The notes: a model not told the origin generated them from the sequence alone. A stretch of DNA of 64,000 bases from Aeromonas cavernicola (GCF_002795305.1 NZ_PGGC01000044.1:23122-87121), one strand, 5' to 3'. Shown: positions 46,767 to 59,557, numbered from the stretch's first letter. Translations and numbers: made by a program.

Positions 46767-48194
46767 TTAACTACTGCAAGAAAGCTCGCCGCCGCAATAC
46801 CACGCAGGGTTAGGGGTGGCGAGATCCTCATAGTCGGGTTGCTCATCATAGGGACGGCGCAGGGCGGTGAACAGCCGCTCGAACGGCGCCATGTTGCCCT
46901 GCTCGGCGGCTTCGATCACCTGCTGGGCCAGAGTATTGCGCAGCACATATTTGGGATTGATGGCATCCATCTGCGCTTTGCGCGCCCCATCCTCGCTCCC
47001 TTCACTGGCCAGTCGCAGCCGATAGCGTTCCAGCCACGCCTGCCAAATGGCCGGATCAGGCAACAGGGCCAGCAGAGACGCAGGCCATGCCCCCTCTTGC
47101 GTCACCTCACCGAGACGGCGCAGGAACAGGTGGTAATCCACCTTATTTGCCGCCAGCAGCCGGAACAGCTCACGGAACAGCGCTGGGTCATCCTCCTGCC
47201 ACACCGCCAACCCCAGTTTGGCCCGCATTAGTTCGGAGTAGTGCAGCATCAGCTGCTGCTCGTACTGGGCCAACGCCGCGGCCAGTGCGGCATCGTCCAC
47301 ATGGCCTGCCAGTGCCTGCGCCAGCTTTTGCAGATTCCAATAGCCGACCGCCGGCTGCTGATCCAGCGCGTAACGGCCCGCCGGATCTGAGTGATTGCAG
47401 ACAAAATCAGGCACGTAGGCATCGATAAAGCCGTAGGGGCCGTAATCTAGGGTCAGGCCGAGTAGCGACATGTTGTCGGTGTTCATCACCCCGTGACAAA
47501 AGCCCGCCGCCTGCCACTTGGCAATCAGTCGCGCGGTGCGGCGCACCACTTCGGTAAACAGCTCGGCGCCATTATTCAGCTCGGGGAAGTGGTGGCGCAG
47601 CAGATAATCGAGCAGCAGCGGGATCTTCTCCCCCTGTCCGCTCCAAGCGAAATACTCGATATGGCCAAAGCGCAGATGGCTAGGGGCGGTGCGCAGCACG
47701 GTCGCCCCTGTCTCGACTTGTTCGCGATAAACCGGCTCTTGGCTGGCCACCAGCACTAACGCGCGGGTGGTGGGGATGCCGAGGGCATGCAGGGCCTCAC
47801 TGGCGAGATACTCGCGAATGCTGGAGCGCAGCACGGCGCGGCCATCGCCAAAACGGGAGAACGGGGTTTTGCCTGCCCCCTTGAGATGAAGATCCCAGCG
47901 CTGGCCATCTGGCGCCTGCTGTTCAGCCAACAGCAGCGCCCGCCCATCGCCGAGCCGTGGGCTGTAGCCGCCAAACTGATGGCCGGCATAGACCTGTGCC
48001 ACCGGCTGCATCCCAGGGAGCGGTCGCCCCTCCCCACAGCAAGCGAGCCAGTGTGCATCGCTGACCTCGGCAAGCCCCAGTTCGGCGAGCAGATCGCGAT
48101 TGAGGTGTAATAACTGCGCATCCTGCAGTGGCTGCGGGACCACGGGCTCACAAGCCCAAGGCAGTTCAGTGGCAAAGGTGTTGATAAGCTTCAT
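46767..48194 (-). CDS. selO: Protein adenylyltransferase SelO (YdiU)
   Basis: 475-residue pseudokinase-fold enzyme that AMPylates proteins; E. coli SelO acts on redox proteins such as SucA and GrxA. Seen here: the N-terminal YAGHQFGGYSPRLGDGRA, nucleotide-binding HLKGAGKTPFSRFGDGRAVLRSS, and HGVMNTDNMS with the catalytic Asn and Asp. The C terminus is LSCSS, with Cys at the place of selenocysteine in animal SelO. The ribosome site is weak. Confidence 0.95.
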   Translation of the reverse strand: MKLINTFATELPWACEPVVPQPLQDAQLLHLNRDLLAELGLAEVSDAHWLACCGEGRPLPGMQPVAQVYAGHQFGGYSPRLGDGRALLLAEQQAPDGQRWDLHLKGAGKTPFSRFGDGRAVLRSSIREYLASEALHALGIPTTRALVLVASQEPVYREQVETGATVLRTAPSHLRFGHIEYFAWSGQGEKIPLLLDYLLRHHFPELNNGAELFTEVVRRTARLIAKWQAAGFCHGVMNTDNMSLLGLTLDYGPYGFIDAYVPDFVCNHSDPAGRYALDQQPAVGYWNLQKLAQALAGHVDDAALAAALAQYEQQLMLHYSELMRAKLGLAVWQEDDPALFRELFRLLAANKVDYHLFLRRLGEVTQEGAWPASLLALLPDPAIWQAWLERYRLRLASEGSEDGARKAQMDAINPKYVLRNTLAQQVIEAAEQGNMAPFERLFTALRRPYDEQPDYEDLATPNPAWYCGGELSCSS

Positions 48195-48270
48195 GGGGGC
48201 GGTGCATCCGTGGGTATCCTCAGGGTTACCCTTTATACCGCTATTGGCGGCTTCCAGCTAACCGTCGATG

Positions 48271-48362
48271 ACGCTCGGCGCAGCGTTCCAGCTTGCGGTG
48301 ACCGACGCCGTTGATCGCCAGCATCTCGTCCTCGGTCATTGGCATGAGTTGAGCCCATTTCC
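48271..48362 (-). pseudogene. Decayed second copy of the recQ 3' end
   Basis: The 71 bases at 48291-48361 match 48433-48503 in recQ at all but a few positions. The segment encodes the HRDC-type motif [17 protein letters not shown], then diverges (RCAERHRR, followed by a stop). Compared with recQ it carries a one-base insertion near 48350, so the reading frame is broken at its left part. It is a relic of a related but different recQ allele, left downstream of the intact gene. Confidence 0.75.
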
Positions 48363-48376
48363 ACCTGAGTTGCTCG

Positions 48377-50212
48377 CTACCTGCGGCAGTAGTCGATGAT
48401 CAGGTCCATAAAGGCCTCGCCGAAGCGCTCTAGCTTGCGGTGGCCGACGCCGTTGATCGCCAGCATCTCGTTCTCGGTCATTGGCATGAGTTGGGCCATT
48501 TCTACTAGGGTGGCATCGTTGAACACCACGTAGGGCGGCACCTCTTCATCTTCGGCGATCTGTTTGCGCAGGCCGCGCAACTCCTTGAACAAGCGCTTAT
48601 CGTAGTTGGCGTTATCGAGCAGATCGTTGCGCTTCTCTTTGCGACTGGAAATGGGCTGCAAGCGGGGCACCGCCAGTGTCAGTTTCAGCTCGCCGCGCAG
48701 CACGGGGCGGGCGGCCTCGGTCAATTGCAACACCAGATTGCGGGTGATGTTCTGGGTCAGCAGCCCCTTGTGGATCAGCTGACGGATCACGCTCATCCAA
48801 TATTCGTGGCTCTGATCCTTGCCGATGCCGTAGGTCGAGAGTTTGTCGTGGCCGTGATCCTTGATCCGCTGGTTGAGCGAGCCGCGCAGCACCTCCACCA
48901 CATAACCCACTCCGAAATTCTGGCCCACCCGCCAGACGCAGGAGAGCGCTTTTTGGCCATCTTCGGTGCCGTCATAGCTCTTGGGCGGATCGAGACAGAT
49001 ATCGCAGTTGCCGCACGGCTTGTCGTTGTACTCGCCAAAGTAGTTGAGCAGCACCTGACGGCGGCAGGTTTGCGCTTCGGCAAAAGCGGCCATCACGTTG
49101 AGTTTGTACTGCTCTACCTGTAACTGGTGGGGGTTCTCGATATTGTCGAGCAGGCGCCGCACCCGACCAATATCGGCAGGATCGTACAGCAGCAGCGCCT
49201 CGGCGGGGGTGCCATCACGGCCGGCGCGGCCGGTCTCCTGATAGTAGGATTCGATGTTCTTTGGGATGTCGTAGTGCACCACGAAACGCACATTGGGCTT
49301 GTCGATGCCCATGCCAAACGCCACTGTGGCCACCACGATCTCGATGTCATCCTTGAGGAAGGCATCTTGGGTCTGCTGGCGCTGTTCAAGGGGCAGCCCA
49401 GCGTGATAGGGCGCCGCTTTGCAGCCGTGGCGGGAGAGCCGCTCGGCCACCTCTTCCACCCGATTGCGGCTGGAGCAGTAGACGATGCCGCAGTTGCCCT
49501 TCTGGCTCTGCACGTAGCGCAGCAGCTGCTCGGCGGCCTTGAATTTCTCCACCAAGCTATAGCGGATATTGGGGCGGTCGAAGCTGGCGGTGTGGATAAA
49601 GGGATCGCTCAGCTCCAACCGGTGCAGCATGTCGCTGCGGGTCGCTTCATCAGCGGTGGCAGTGAGCGCCACCACCGGCACCTGCGGGAACCATTGCTTA
49701 AGCCGCCCGAGCGCGGCGTATTCTGGCCGAAAATCGTGGCCCCACTGGGAGACGCAGTGGGCCTCGTCGATGGCGAATAGGCTCAGTGGCAGCTCGGCCA
49801 GCCGATCCATAAATTCGTGTTGCAACAGTCGTTCGGGGGAGACATAGACGATTTTGATGTCGCCACGGCGCATGGCGGCGATGTGCTGGATCATCTCTTC
49901 CCGGCTCAGGGCCGAGTTGATATAGGCCGCCGCCACGCCGTTGGCGCGCAGGCTATCGACCTGATCCTTCATCAGTGAAATTAGCGGTGATACCACCACC
50001 CCGAGCCCGGGCCGTAGCAGGGCAGGGATCTGGTAACAGAGTGACTTACCGCCGCCGGTCGGTTTGAGCACCAGCGCATCGCGCCCCGCGACGATCTGCT
50101 CGATGATCTCCTGCTGGCCCGGCCGGAACTGCTGATAGCCGAACACCGCCTGTAACAGCGCGAGGGCGGTTTCTGGCTGAGGATCGGGCAGGGTGTCGGC
50201 AATCGCGGTCAT
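48377..50212 (-). CDS. recQ: ATP-dependent DNA helicase RecQ
   Basis: 611-residue 3'-5' helicase of the RecF pathway and replication-fork repair. Motif [16 protein letters not shown], motif [19 protein letters not shown], the aromatic-rich loop within it, and motif VI ([10 protein letters not shown]) are visible. The zinc-binding Cys ([14 protein letters not shown]), the winged helix and a C-terminal HRDC domain ([19 protein letters not shown]) follow. AAGGAG lies before the ATG. Confidence 0.97.
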   Translation of the reverse strand: MTAIADTLPDPQPETALALLQAVFGYQQFRPGQQEIIEQIVAGRDALVLKPTGGGKSLCYQIPALLRPGLGVVVSPLISLMKDQVDSLRANGVAAAYINSALSREEMIQHIAAMRRGDIKIVYVSPERLLQHEFMDRLAELPLSLFAIDEAHCVSQWGHDFRPEYAALGRLKQWFPQVPVVALTATADEATRSDMLHRLELSDPFIHTASFDRPNIRYSLVEKFKAAEQLLRYVQSQKGNCGIVYCSSRNRVEEVAERLSRHGCKAAPYHAGLPLEQRQQTQDAFLKDDIEIVVATVAFGMGIDKPNVRFVVHYDIPKNIESYYQETGRAGRDGTPAEALLLYDPADIGRVRRLLDNIENPHQLQVEQYKLNVMAAFAEAQTCRRQVLLNYFGEYNDKPCGNCDICLDPPKSYDGTEDGQKALSCVWRVGQNFGVGYVVEVLRGSLNQRIKDHGHDKLSTYGIGKDQSHEYWMSVIRQLIHKGLLTQNITRNLVLQLTEAARPVLRGELKLTLAVPRLQPISSRKEKRNDLLDNANYDKRLFKELRGLRKQIAEDEEVPPYVVFNDATLVEMAQLMPMTENEMLAINGVGHRKLERFGEAFMDLIIDYCRR

Positions 50213-50345
50213 GGGCTCTCCTTTGGGGTCGCCATTCTAAAGCAGCTGCCGCTCACAATAAACCTGCCATTGCGGCTGTTAACGAACTGTTGCAGACTGG
50301 CTTGAGCTTTTACTCCGCTGTGCTGACAAGGATTGGGATCAGAGA

Positions 50346-50810
50346 ATGAAGCAGATGCTCAAGAAGATGGCGCTCAGTGGCATTGCCAACCTGTTTGCCG
50401 AAAAGATGCCGTTTAACAAGCTGATCGGGATGCAGGTGACCCACTACGACTTCGACAAGGTGGAGCTGCGGATCAAGATGGACGAGAAGCTGATCGGCAA
50501 CCCTTTCCACCACATCCTGCACGGCGGCGTCACCGCCACGCTACTGGATGTGGCGGGCGGTATGATCGTCGCCGCCTCCTGCATCGACGAGCTGGAGGAT
50601 TTCTCCCACAGCTACCTCAAGGAGCGTTTTTCTCGCCTTGGTACCATCGACTTGCGGGTTGACTATCTGCGCCCAGGGCGCGGCAACGAGTTTATCGCCA
50701 CCGCCCACATTATCCGAGCGGGCAGCAAGGTGGCGGTTGCCAGAATGGAGCTGCACAACGAGCAAGGCACCCACATTGCGTTTGGCACTGGCACCTATTT
50801 AGTGGGGTAG
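50346..50810 (+). CDS. yigI: Hotdog-fold acyl-CoA thioesterase
   Basis: 154 residues with the hotdog helix motif HILHGGVTATLLDVAGG and the strand VDYLRPGRGNEFIATAHI, as in PaaI/YigI proteins. E. coli YigI is a medium- and long-chain acyl-CoA thioesterase and also lies near recQ. It is divergent from recQ here. Confidence 0.88.
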   Translation: MKQMLKKMALSGIANLFAEKMPFNKLIGMQVTHYDFDKVELRIKMDEKLIGNPFHHILHGGVTATLLDVAGGMIVAASCIDELEDFSHSYLKERFSRLGTIDLRVDYLRPGRGNEFIATAHIIRAGSKVAVARMELHNEQGTHIAFGTGTYLVG

Positions 50811-50930
50811 TGGCGAGTGACTGGCGCGCACGGCGCACTTTACCCGCAACCTGACTGGGATTAACGCGAGTGTGATCTACTGGCTGCGAGGGGATAAGAG
50901 GGGGATAACCTAGCGTTGCTGCCGTGATGC

Positions 50931-50959
50931 AAAAAGGCCGCTCTATTGAGCGGCCTTTT
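50931..50959. terminator. Bidirectional terminator, tRNA-Pro and yigI
   Basis: The stem GGCCGCTC/GAGCGGCC with a 4-base loop is flanked by A5 and T4. On the minus strand it ends the tRNA-Pro transcript 7 bases after the tRNA. Confidence 0.85.
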
Positions 50960-50965
50960 CAAATT

Positions 50966-51042
<77 letters not shown>

Positions 51043-51058
51043 ATGTCTGCGGGGCGAG

Positions 51059-51087
51059 AATCTACCGAAAGCCCTGATATGACACAA
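51059..51087 (-). promoter_or_regulatory. tRNA-Pro promoter
   Basis: Minus strand -35 TTGTGT (51082-51087), 17-base spacer and -10 TAGATT (51059-51064), followed by a GC-rich start region. Confidence 0.6.
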
Positions 51088-51291
51088 GCCTTTTTTGCGC
51101 TCAAAACCAGGAAAACCGACCGTTCGGTTAACTATTCAGCATGTACCCAGCCCAGCTAATATGCAGGTTTTGTTCGCCAGATAGCGCGCCTACATCACCG
51201 CGAGGATCCCAGACCTGACGAGGCTCAGCATAAGGGGGCGCAAACTGGGACTCAAAAGGCGGCCAATATCGAGATGGGTTAAGAGAGGGGG

Positions 51292-51314
51292 AAGGGGACA
51301 CCGACGGTCCCCTT
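51292..51314. terminator. Hairpin after potI
   Basis: AAGGGGAC/GTCCCCTT with a 7-base loop lies 13 bases after the potI stop codon. It lacks a T run on the minus strand, so it may be a 3'-end stabiliser. Confidence 0.45.
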
Positions 51315-51326
51315 GTTATTGCGAGG

Positions 51327-52169
51327 TTAGGCCAGCGCTTGGAGCTGATTAGTCATGGCAATTTCGGCGCGACGGCGTTTTTCCGCTCTGGCCATCAGAT
51401 ACCAGCTACTAAAGGTGAACAGGGACACTGACAGCAGGATCAGGCTGGCGACCGCGTTGATCTCCGGCTTCACGCCGAGCCGTACCGCCGAGAACACCTC
51501 CATCGGTAGGGTGGTGGAGCCCGGGCCGGAGACGAAGCTCGCCAGCACCAGATCATCGAGCGACAGGGCGAACGACATCATGCCACCTGCCGCCAGCGAG
51601 GGGGCGATCATCGGGATGGTGATCAGGAAGAACACCTTCCACGGCTTGGCGCCGAGATCCATCGCCGCCTCCTCGATGGAAAGATCCAGCTCCCGCAGCC
51701 GCGCCGACACCACGATCGCCACATAGGCGCTGCAAAAGGTGGTGTGGGCGATCCAGATGGTCAACATGCCCCGCTCGGCGGGCCAGCCCACCAGCTGGGC
51801 CATCGCCACGAACAGCAGCAGCAAGGAGAGGCCGGTGATCACCTCGGGCATCACCAGCGGCGCCGTGACCATGCCACCGAACAGGGTGCGACCACGAAAG
51901 TGAGGGATGCGGGTCAGCACGAAGGCCGCCACCGTGCCCAACGCCACTGCGGCAATCGCGGTATAGAGGGCGATCTCCAGCGAGCGGAACACCGAGCCAA
52001 TCAGCTGCTTGTTATCGAGCAGGCCGAAGTACCACTTCAGTGACCAGCCGCCCCACACCGTCACCAGCTTAGAGGCGTTGAAGGAGTAGATCACCATGAT
52101 GACCATCGGCAAGTAGATAAACAGCAGCCCCAGCCAGAGCATCAGCTTGGCAAACTCAATGCGCTTCAT
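51327..52169 (-). CDS. potI: Polyamine ABC transporter permease 2
   Basis: 280-residue inner-membrane permease with six predicted helices and the EAA loop (LSIEEAAMDLGAKPWKVFFLITIP) that contacts the ATPase. It is of the PotI/SpuH type. Its ATG overlaps the potH stop codon (ATGA). Last gene of the polyamine operon. Confidence 0.93.
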   Translation of the reverse strand: MKRIEFAKLMLWLGLLFIYLPMVIMVIYSFNASKLVTVWGGWSLKWYFGLLDNKQLIGSVFRSLEIALYTAIAAVALGTVAAFVLTRIPHFRGRTLFGGMVTAPLVMPEVITGLSLLLLFVAMAQLVGWPAERGMLTIWIAHTTFCSAYVAIVVSARLRELDLSIEEAAMDLGAKPWKVFFLITIPMIAPSLAAGGMMSFALSLDDLVLASFVSGPGSTTLPMEVFSAVRLGVKPEINAVASLILLSVSLFTFSSWYLMARAEKRRRAEIAMTNQLQALA

Positions 52170-53071
52170 ATCTTGCCCTCCAGCTCTTTGGCCTGATTGC
52201 GGTTAAACAGGATGATTGGGATGATCAGCACGGCCAACATCACCACTGCCAGTGCTGAGGCCACCGGCCAGTCGCGGTTATTAAAGAACTCCTGCCACAG
52301 CACTTTGCCGATCATCAGGGTTTCTGGGCCGCCCAACATCTCGGGGATGACAAACTCACCCACCACCGGAATAAACACCAACATGCAGCCGGCGATGATG
52401 CCGTTTTTGGAGAGCGGCACCGTGATTTGCCAGAACCGAGTCAGGTTACGGGCACCCAGATCGGAGGCTGCTTCCAGCAGGCTTTGGTCATGTTTGACCA
52501 AATTGGCGTAGAGCGGCAGCACCATAAAGGGCAGATAGGAGTAAACGATACCGATATAGACCGCCAGATTGGTGTTGAGGATCTGCAGCGGTTCGTCAAT
52601 CACGCCGATCCCCAACAACACACTGTTGAGCAAGCCGTTGTTGCTAAGAATCCCCATCCAGGCATAAACCCGGATCAAGATGGCAGTCCACGTGGGCATC
52701 ATGATTAACAGCAGTAGGACGGTTTGAGTCTCTTTTTTCGCCCGCGCAATGGAGTAAGCCATCGGATAGCCAATCAGCAAGCACAACAGGGTGCTGACAA
52801 AGGCTATTTTCAGCGAGCCCAGATAGGCCGCAATGTAGAGCTCATCTTCCTGCAGCAGCAGGTAGTTGCCCATGTTGAGCAAGATGGTGAGTTGGTTATC
52901 GGCCCAGCTCACCACGTCGGTGTAAGGGGGAATGGCCACATCCGCTTCGGCGAAGCTTATCTTCAGCACGATGATGAAGGGCAGCAAGAAGAAGAGGAAC
53001 AGCCAGAAGAAGGGGATGCCGATCACCAGTCGGCGCCCCCCCACCTGCTTCAGTCGTCTCAATATGGTCAT
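52166..53071 (-). CDS. potH: Polyamine ABC transporter permease 1
   Basis: 301-residue permease partner of PotI. The EAA loop is SLLEAASDLGARNLTRFWQITVPL. It overlaps both neighbours by ATGA, so ATPase and permeases are translationally coupled. Confidence 0.93.
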   Translation of the reverse strand: MTILRRLKQVGGRRLVIGIPFFWLFLFFLLPFIIVLKISFAEADVAIPPYTDVVSWADNQLTILLNMGNYLLLQEDELYIAAYLGSLKIAFVSTLLCLLIGYPMAYSIARAKKETQTVLLLLIMMPTWTAILIRVYAWMGILSNNGLLNSVLLGIGVIDEPLQILNTNLAVYIGIVYSYLPFMVLPLYANLVKHDQSLLEAASDLGARNLTRFWQITVPLSKNGIIAGCMLVFIPVVGEFVIPEMLGGPETLMIGKVLWQEFFNNRDWPVASALAVVMLAVLIIPIILFNRNQAKELEGKI

Positions 53072-54222
53072 GATTGCAACACCACGCCGCTGTCATCTTC
53101 CCAATAGAGGAATACCTGGTCATCCCAGGTTGGCCGTTTGCCGTGGCGTTCGGCATTGGCGATGAAAGCCTGAACGATTTTGCCTGATGGCAGTTCAATG
53201 TGATAAACCGAGTGACCGCCCAGATAGGCGATGTCGTAGACTGCCCCCGTGGTCCAGTTAAAGTCGGGGTGCTCGATGTCGGTCGGTTTTTGCAGGCTCA
53301 TCAGCAGTTTTTCTGGCCGCAGGGCGTAAGTTACCTTCTTGTTTTCGGCGCGGGAGCTGATGCCGTGGCCCACATAGATGGGTTGATCCAGATCGGCACA
53401 GGCGATGGTGGCGTGATCTTGCTCATCTTCCACCAGCAGGCCGTCGAACAGATTGACGTTGCCGATAAACTCACACACCAACCGACTGGCCGGGGTCTCG
53501 TAGATATCCATCGGGCTGCCGATCTGTTCAATGCAGCCCAAATGCATGATGGCGATCCGCTCTGCCATGGTCATCGCCTCTTCCTGATCGTGGGTCACCA
53601 TGACACAGGTCACCCCGACCCGCTCGATGATCTCCACCAGCTCCAGCTGCATCTTGGAGCGCAGCTTCTTATCGAGTGCCCCCATGGGTTCATCTAGCAG
53701 CAGCAGCTTGGGGCGCTTGGCTAACGAGCGTGCCAGTGCCACCCGTTGCCGTTGACCACCAGAGAGTTGATGCGGCTTGCGCCGAGCGTATTCGGTCATC
53801 TGCACCAGCTTGAGCATCTCCTCCACTCGGGCATCGATCTCAGCCTTAGGCAGGCTGTCTTGCTTAAGACCAAAGGCGATGTTCTGCGCCACCGTCATAT
53901 GGGGAAACAGGGCGTAGGACTGGAACATCATGTTGATGGGGCGCTCATAAGGCGGCATGTCGGTGATGTCGACTCCATCAAGAAAAATCCGGCCTTCGGT
54001 TGGGCGCTCGAACCCTGCCAACATCCGCAGCAGGGTCGATTTGCCAGAGCCCGAGCCGCCAAGCAGGGCGAAGATCTCACCTTTGTGGATGTTGAGCGAG
54101 ACGTTATCGACCGCCAAGGTTTCATCAAATTGCTTGCTGACCCGATCGATCTTGACCAGCACTTCTTTGCGCTGCTGACTGCCCTCAAGGGCTTTTTTGT
54201 AGGCACTGGAAGCTATCGCCAT
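53068..54222 (-). CDS. potG: Polyamine ABC transporter ATPase
   Basis: 384 residues. Walker A GGSGSGKS, signature LSGGQRQRVALARSLA, Walker B LLLLDEPMGALD and the H-loop VMVTHDQEEAM are complete; a C-terminal TOBE domain follows. The ATG at 54222 lies 7 bases after AGGAG; the TTG two codons earlier is unlikely. Powers uptake by PotH/PotI. Confidence 0.95.
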   Translation of the reverse strand: MAIASSAYKKALEGSQQRKEVLVKIDRVSKQFDETLAVDNVSLNIHKGEIFALLGGSGSGKSTLLRMLAGFERPTEGRIFLDGVDITDMPPYERPINMMFQSYALFPHMTVAQNIAFGLKQDSLPKAEIDARVEEMLKLVQMTEYARRKPHQLSGGQRQRVALARSLAKRPKLLLLDEPMGALDKKLRSKMQLELVEIIERVGVTCVMVTHDQEEAMTMAERIAIMHLGCIEQIGSPMDIYETPASRLVCEFIGNVNLFDGLLVEDEQDHATIACADLDQPIYVGHGISSRAENKKVTYALRPEKLLMSLQKPTDIEHPDFNWTTGAVYDIAYLGGHSVYHIELPSGKIVQAFIANAERHGKRPTWDDQVFLYWEDDSGVVLQS

Positions 54223-54300
54223 GACCAAACTCCTAACAGGATACCGACCGCAAAGCCGGTCTATAAATGCGATTTGGTGCCCCAGTGGTGGGCACCAAGG

Positions 54301-55458
<1,158 letters not shown>

Positions 55459-55504
55459 TCACCCCCCTCCCAGCCGAACTGCGGACTGGGAGGGGCATTC
55501 ATAT

Positions 55505-56614
<1,110 letters not shown>

Positions 56615-56655
56615 CTAAGCACATTGTATGCGAATGCCAATCTGCTCGGGCGGCC

Positions 56656-58017
56656 TCAACCTTTCAGCGTTTGGGCTGTGAGGTCTAGGCTTCGCCTTGC
56701 CAAACTGACTAATTCATCAACCTGCTCCTCGGTGATGACCAAGGGGGGCGATATGATCATGGTATCGCCTACCGCCCTCATCACCAAGCCATTGTTAAAA
56801 CAGAATTCCCGACAGGTCATCCCCGCGTTGGCCGCAGTTGGGAAACGCTGGTTAGTCCGCTTATCTTGGACAATTTCAAGGGCCGCTACCAAGCCCTTGC
56901 CACGGGTTTCTCCCACCAATGGGTGGTCAGCCAACTCGCGCCAGCGGCGCTGTAAATAGGGGCCGATGGTCTCGTTTACTCGCTTAACTATGCTTTCGCT
57001 TTGCATAAGTTTAATGTTGGCGATGGCCACGGCACATGCCACCGGATGGCCTGAGTAGGTGAAACCGTGGTTAAACTCGCCTCCCTCTTCAACTAACACC
57101 TTGGCGACCCGATCGCTCACCATCACCGCGCCAAGGGGTAAATAACCAGAGGTGATCCCCTTAGCGAGGCACATCAGGTCGGGTTTGATGCCAAATCCCT
57201 CGCTGGCAAACCAATGACCGGTGCGACCAAAGCCGCAGATCACCTCGTCGGCGATCAGCAAAATGCCGTAGTGATCGCAGATGCGCTGGATTTCAGGCCA
57301 GTAGCTGTCGGGCGGAATAATCACCCCGCCCGCCCCTTGGATTGGCTCGCCAATAAAGGCAGCGACCTTGTCCACCCCCAGCTCCAGAATCTTCTGCTCC
57401 AACTGGCGGGCCCGCTCTAGCCCAAACTCATGGGGGCTTATCCCTTGTCCTTCACCGAAGTGATAGGGCTGATCGATGTGCACTATGCCGGGAATGGGCA
57501 GGCCACCCTGAGCGTGCATTCCCTTCATGCCACCGAGGCTGGCCCCTGCGACGGTAGAACCGTGGTAAGCGTTATGGCGGCTGATGATCACCTGTTTCTC
57601 TGGCTGCCCTTTACTGGCCCAGTAGTGGCGCACCATCCGCAGCACGGTATCGTTACATTCGGACCCTGAGCCGGTAAAAAACACCTGATTGAGGTGAGGG
57701 GGGGTGATCTCGGTTAACAGGGTGGCTAACTCAATTACTGGCGGGTGGGCGGTCTGAAAGAACAGGTTGTAGTAGGGCAGTTGCTGCATCTGCTGGGTGG
57801 CGGCATTGACTAGCTCCTGCCGACCATAGCCCATGTTGACGCACCACAACCCCGCCATACCATCGAGGATACGTTGACCATCGGAGTCTTCCAGGTAGAC
57901 ACCGCTGGCCTTGGTAATGATGCGACTGCCCTTTTTATTGAGCGCCTGAAAGTCAGTAAAGGGGTGTAAGTGGTGGCTGGCATCCAGCTGCTGCCACTCA
58001 CGGGTAGTCTGTTGCAT
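56656..58017 (-). CDS. spuC: Polyamine:pyruvate aminotransferase (class III, PLP)
   Basis: 453 residues. The PLP Lys286 is in LMCLAKGITSGYLPLGA, with the cofactor Asp in LLIADEVICGFGRTG and the dimer motif FFTGSGSECNDTVLRMVRHY. It resembles Pseudomonas SpuC, which converts putrescine or cadaverine to aminoaldehydes. Placed between the glutamine-synthetase-like gene and the transporter, it points to polyamine breakdown after uptake. Confidence 0.92.
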   Translation of the reverse strand: MQQTTREWQQLDASHHLHPFTDFQALNKKGSRIITKASGVYLEDSDGQRILDGMAGLWCVNMGYGRQELVNAATQQMQQLPYYNLFFQTAHPPVIELATLLTEITPPHLNQVFFTGSGSECNDTVLRMVRHYWASKGQPEKQVIISRHNAYHGSTVAGASLGGMKGMHAQGGLPIPGIVHIDQPYHFGEGQGISPHEFGLERARQLEQKILELGVDKVAAFIGEPIQGAGGVIIPPDSYWPEIQRICDHYGILLIADEVICGFGRTGHWFASEGFGIKPDLMCLAKGITSGYLPLGAVMVSDRVAKVLVEEGGEFNHGFTYSGHPVACAVAIANIKLMQSESIVKRVNETIGPYLQRRWRELADHPLVGETRGKGLVAALEIVQDKRTNQRFPTAANAGMTCREFCFNNGLVMRAVGDTMIISPPLVITEEQVDELVSLARRSLDLTAQTLKG

Positions 58018-58195
58018 TGCTTGCTCCTTGGTCCTTCGATGTCAGCGATGTGGTCGGCATGGGATAAGAGGAGAGCAACCCATCATGGTGATGAATCGAT
58101 GATGGGACGCTCTGGCTCGTTGCCATGGCTTGGCGGTACATGGAGCAGGCCAAGGCGGGCCTCCCCAAGTGGGATGATGGATTGGCTCGCCTGAT

Positions 58196-59527
58196 TTATA
58201 CGTTCAGCAGCAGGAACTCCCGCTCCCAGCGACTGATCACCCCAAAATAGGTCTCATACTCTTTGCGCTTGACCGCGACAAATGCGCGAGTGAACCGCTC
58301 ACCCAGCATCTCCTTGATGGGCTCGCACTGTTCGAGGTGGCTGAGCGCCTCTTCCAGTGAGCGGGGTAGGCTGTAGGGCAGGTCGTAGGCGCTCGATTTC
58401 ATCTCCTGCATCGGCTCTAGTTTCTCCATCATGCCGAGATAACCACACGCCAAGGTGGCGGCCAGCGCCAGATAAGGGTTGGCATCGGCCCCAGCGAAGC
58501 GGTTTTCTACCCGCCGCGCACTGGGCTCGGAGAACGGCACCCGCAAACCGCAGGTGCGGTTTTCCACCCCCCACTGGACGTTACGCGGTGCGCTTTCGCC
58601 AAAGGTGAGACGACGATAGGAGTTGACGTTAGGGGCCAACAGGGCAGTCACCGCTGGGGTGTACTTTTGCAGTCCGGCGATAAAGTGCATGAACAGATCG
58701 GAGTTATTCCCCTCCGCCGTCGCAAACAGGTTATGGCCGTTGGCATCTTCCAGACTCTGGTGAATGTGCATCGCCGAGCCGGGCTCATTGCTCATCGGTT
58801 TGGCCATAAAGGTGGCGTAGATTCCGTGTTTGTGCGCGGCTTCACGCATGGTGCGTTTGAACAGGAACACTTGATCGGCCAAGTCGATAGCATCCCCATG
58901 TAGGAAGTTGATCTCCATCTGGGCGGCGCCGGATTCGTGGATCAGGGTGTCGACTTCCAGCTCTTGCGCCTCGCAGTAGTCATACATGTCTTCAAAAATG
59001 GGGTCGAATTCGTTAACCGCATCGATGCTAAAGGATTGGCGCGCGGTTTCTGGACGGCCGTTACGGCCTACTGGCGGCATCAGCGGGTAATCAGGATCTT
59101 CATTGCGAGTGACCAGATAAAATTCCAGCTCTGGTGCGACCACCGGTTTCCAGCCCTGTTTTTCGTAAAATGACAGTACCCGACGCAGCACCGAGCGCGG
59201 CGCAATGTCGATAAGCTTACCGTTGACATCAAAGCAGTCGTGAATGACTTGGGCGGTCGGCTCCAGTGCCCACGGCACGAAGCGGATAGTGTTAGGGTCT
59301 GGGTAAAGCTGCATGTCCCGCTCAAGCGGGTCAATCATGCTGTCGTCATCCGGATATTCGCCGGTGACTGTCTGGGTGAAGATGACTTCGGGTAGGCGCA
59401 TGCCACCCTCACGTAAAAACTTACTGGCTGGGATGATTTTACCCCGGGCGTTGCCGGTGAAATCTGGGAACAGGCACTCCACTTCCGTGATGCGATTGCT
59501 CTCCATCCAGCCTTTGATACTGTCCAT
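58196..59527 (-). CDS. spuB: Glutamine-synthetase-family gamma-glutamylpolyamine synthetase
   Basis: 443 residues from the Met at 59527 (MDSIKGWMESNRITEVECLF), which follows GGGG by 6 bases; the frame stays open to a TTG at 59560. It has the glutamine synthetase beta-grasp and catalytic domains: APELEFYLV, HESGAAQMEINF, MSNEPGSAMHIHQSL, NSYRRL and NRFAGADANPYLA. The lack of the adenylylation region of GlnA and its place in front of spuC suggest it ligates glutamate to putrescine, as SpuB, SpuI and PuuA do. Confidence 0.88.
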   Translation of the reverse strand: MDSIKGWMESNRITEVECLFPDFTGNARGKIIPASKFLREGGMRLPEVIFTQTVTGEYPDDDSMIDPLERDMQLYPDPNTIRFVPWALEPTAQVIHDCFDVNGKLIDIAPRSVLRRVLSFYEKQGWKPVVAPELEFYLVTRNEDPDYPLMPPVGRNGRPETARQSFSIDAVNEFDPIFEDMYDYCEAQELEVDTLIHESGAAQMEINFLHGDAIDLADQVFLFKRTMREAAHKHGIYATFMAKPMSNEPGSAMHIHQSLEDANGHNLFATAEGNNSDLFMHFIAGLQKYTPAVTALLAPNVNSYRRLTFGESAPRNVQWGVENRTCGLRVPFSEPSARRVENRFAGADANPYLALAATLACGYLGMMEKLEPMQEMKSSAYDLPYSLPRSLEEALSHLEQCEPIKEMLGERFTRAFVAVKRKEYETYFGVISRWEREFLLLNV

Positions 59528-59557
59528 GTTAAACCCCGACTGTACGATTACCATTGG

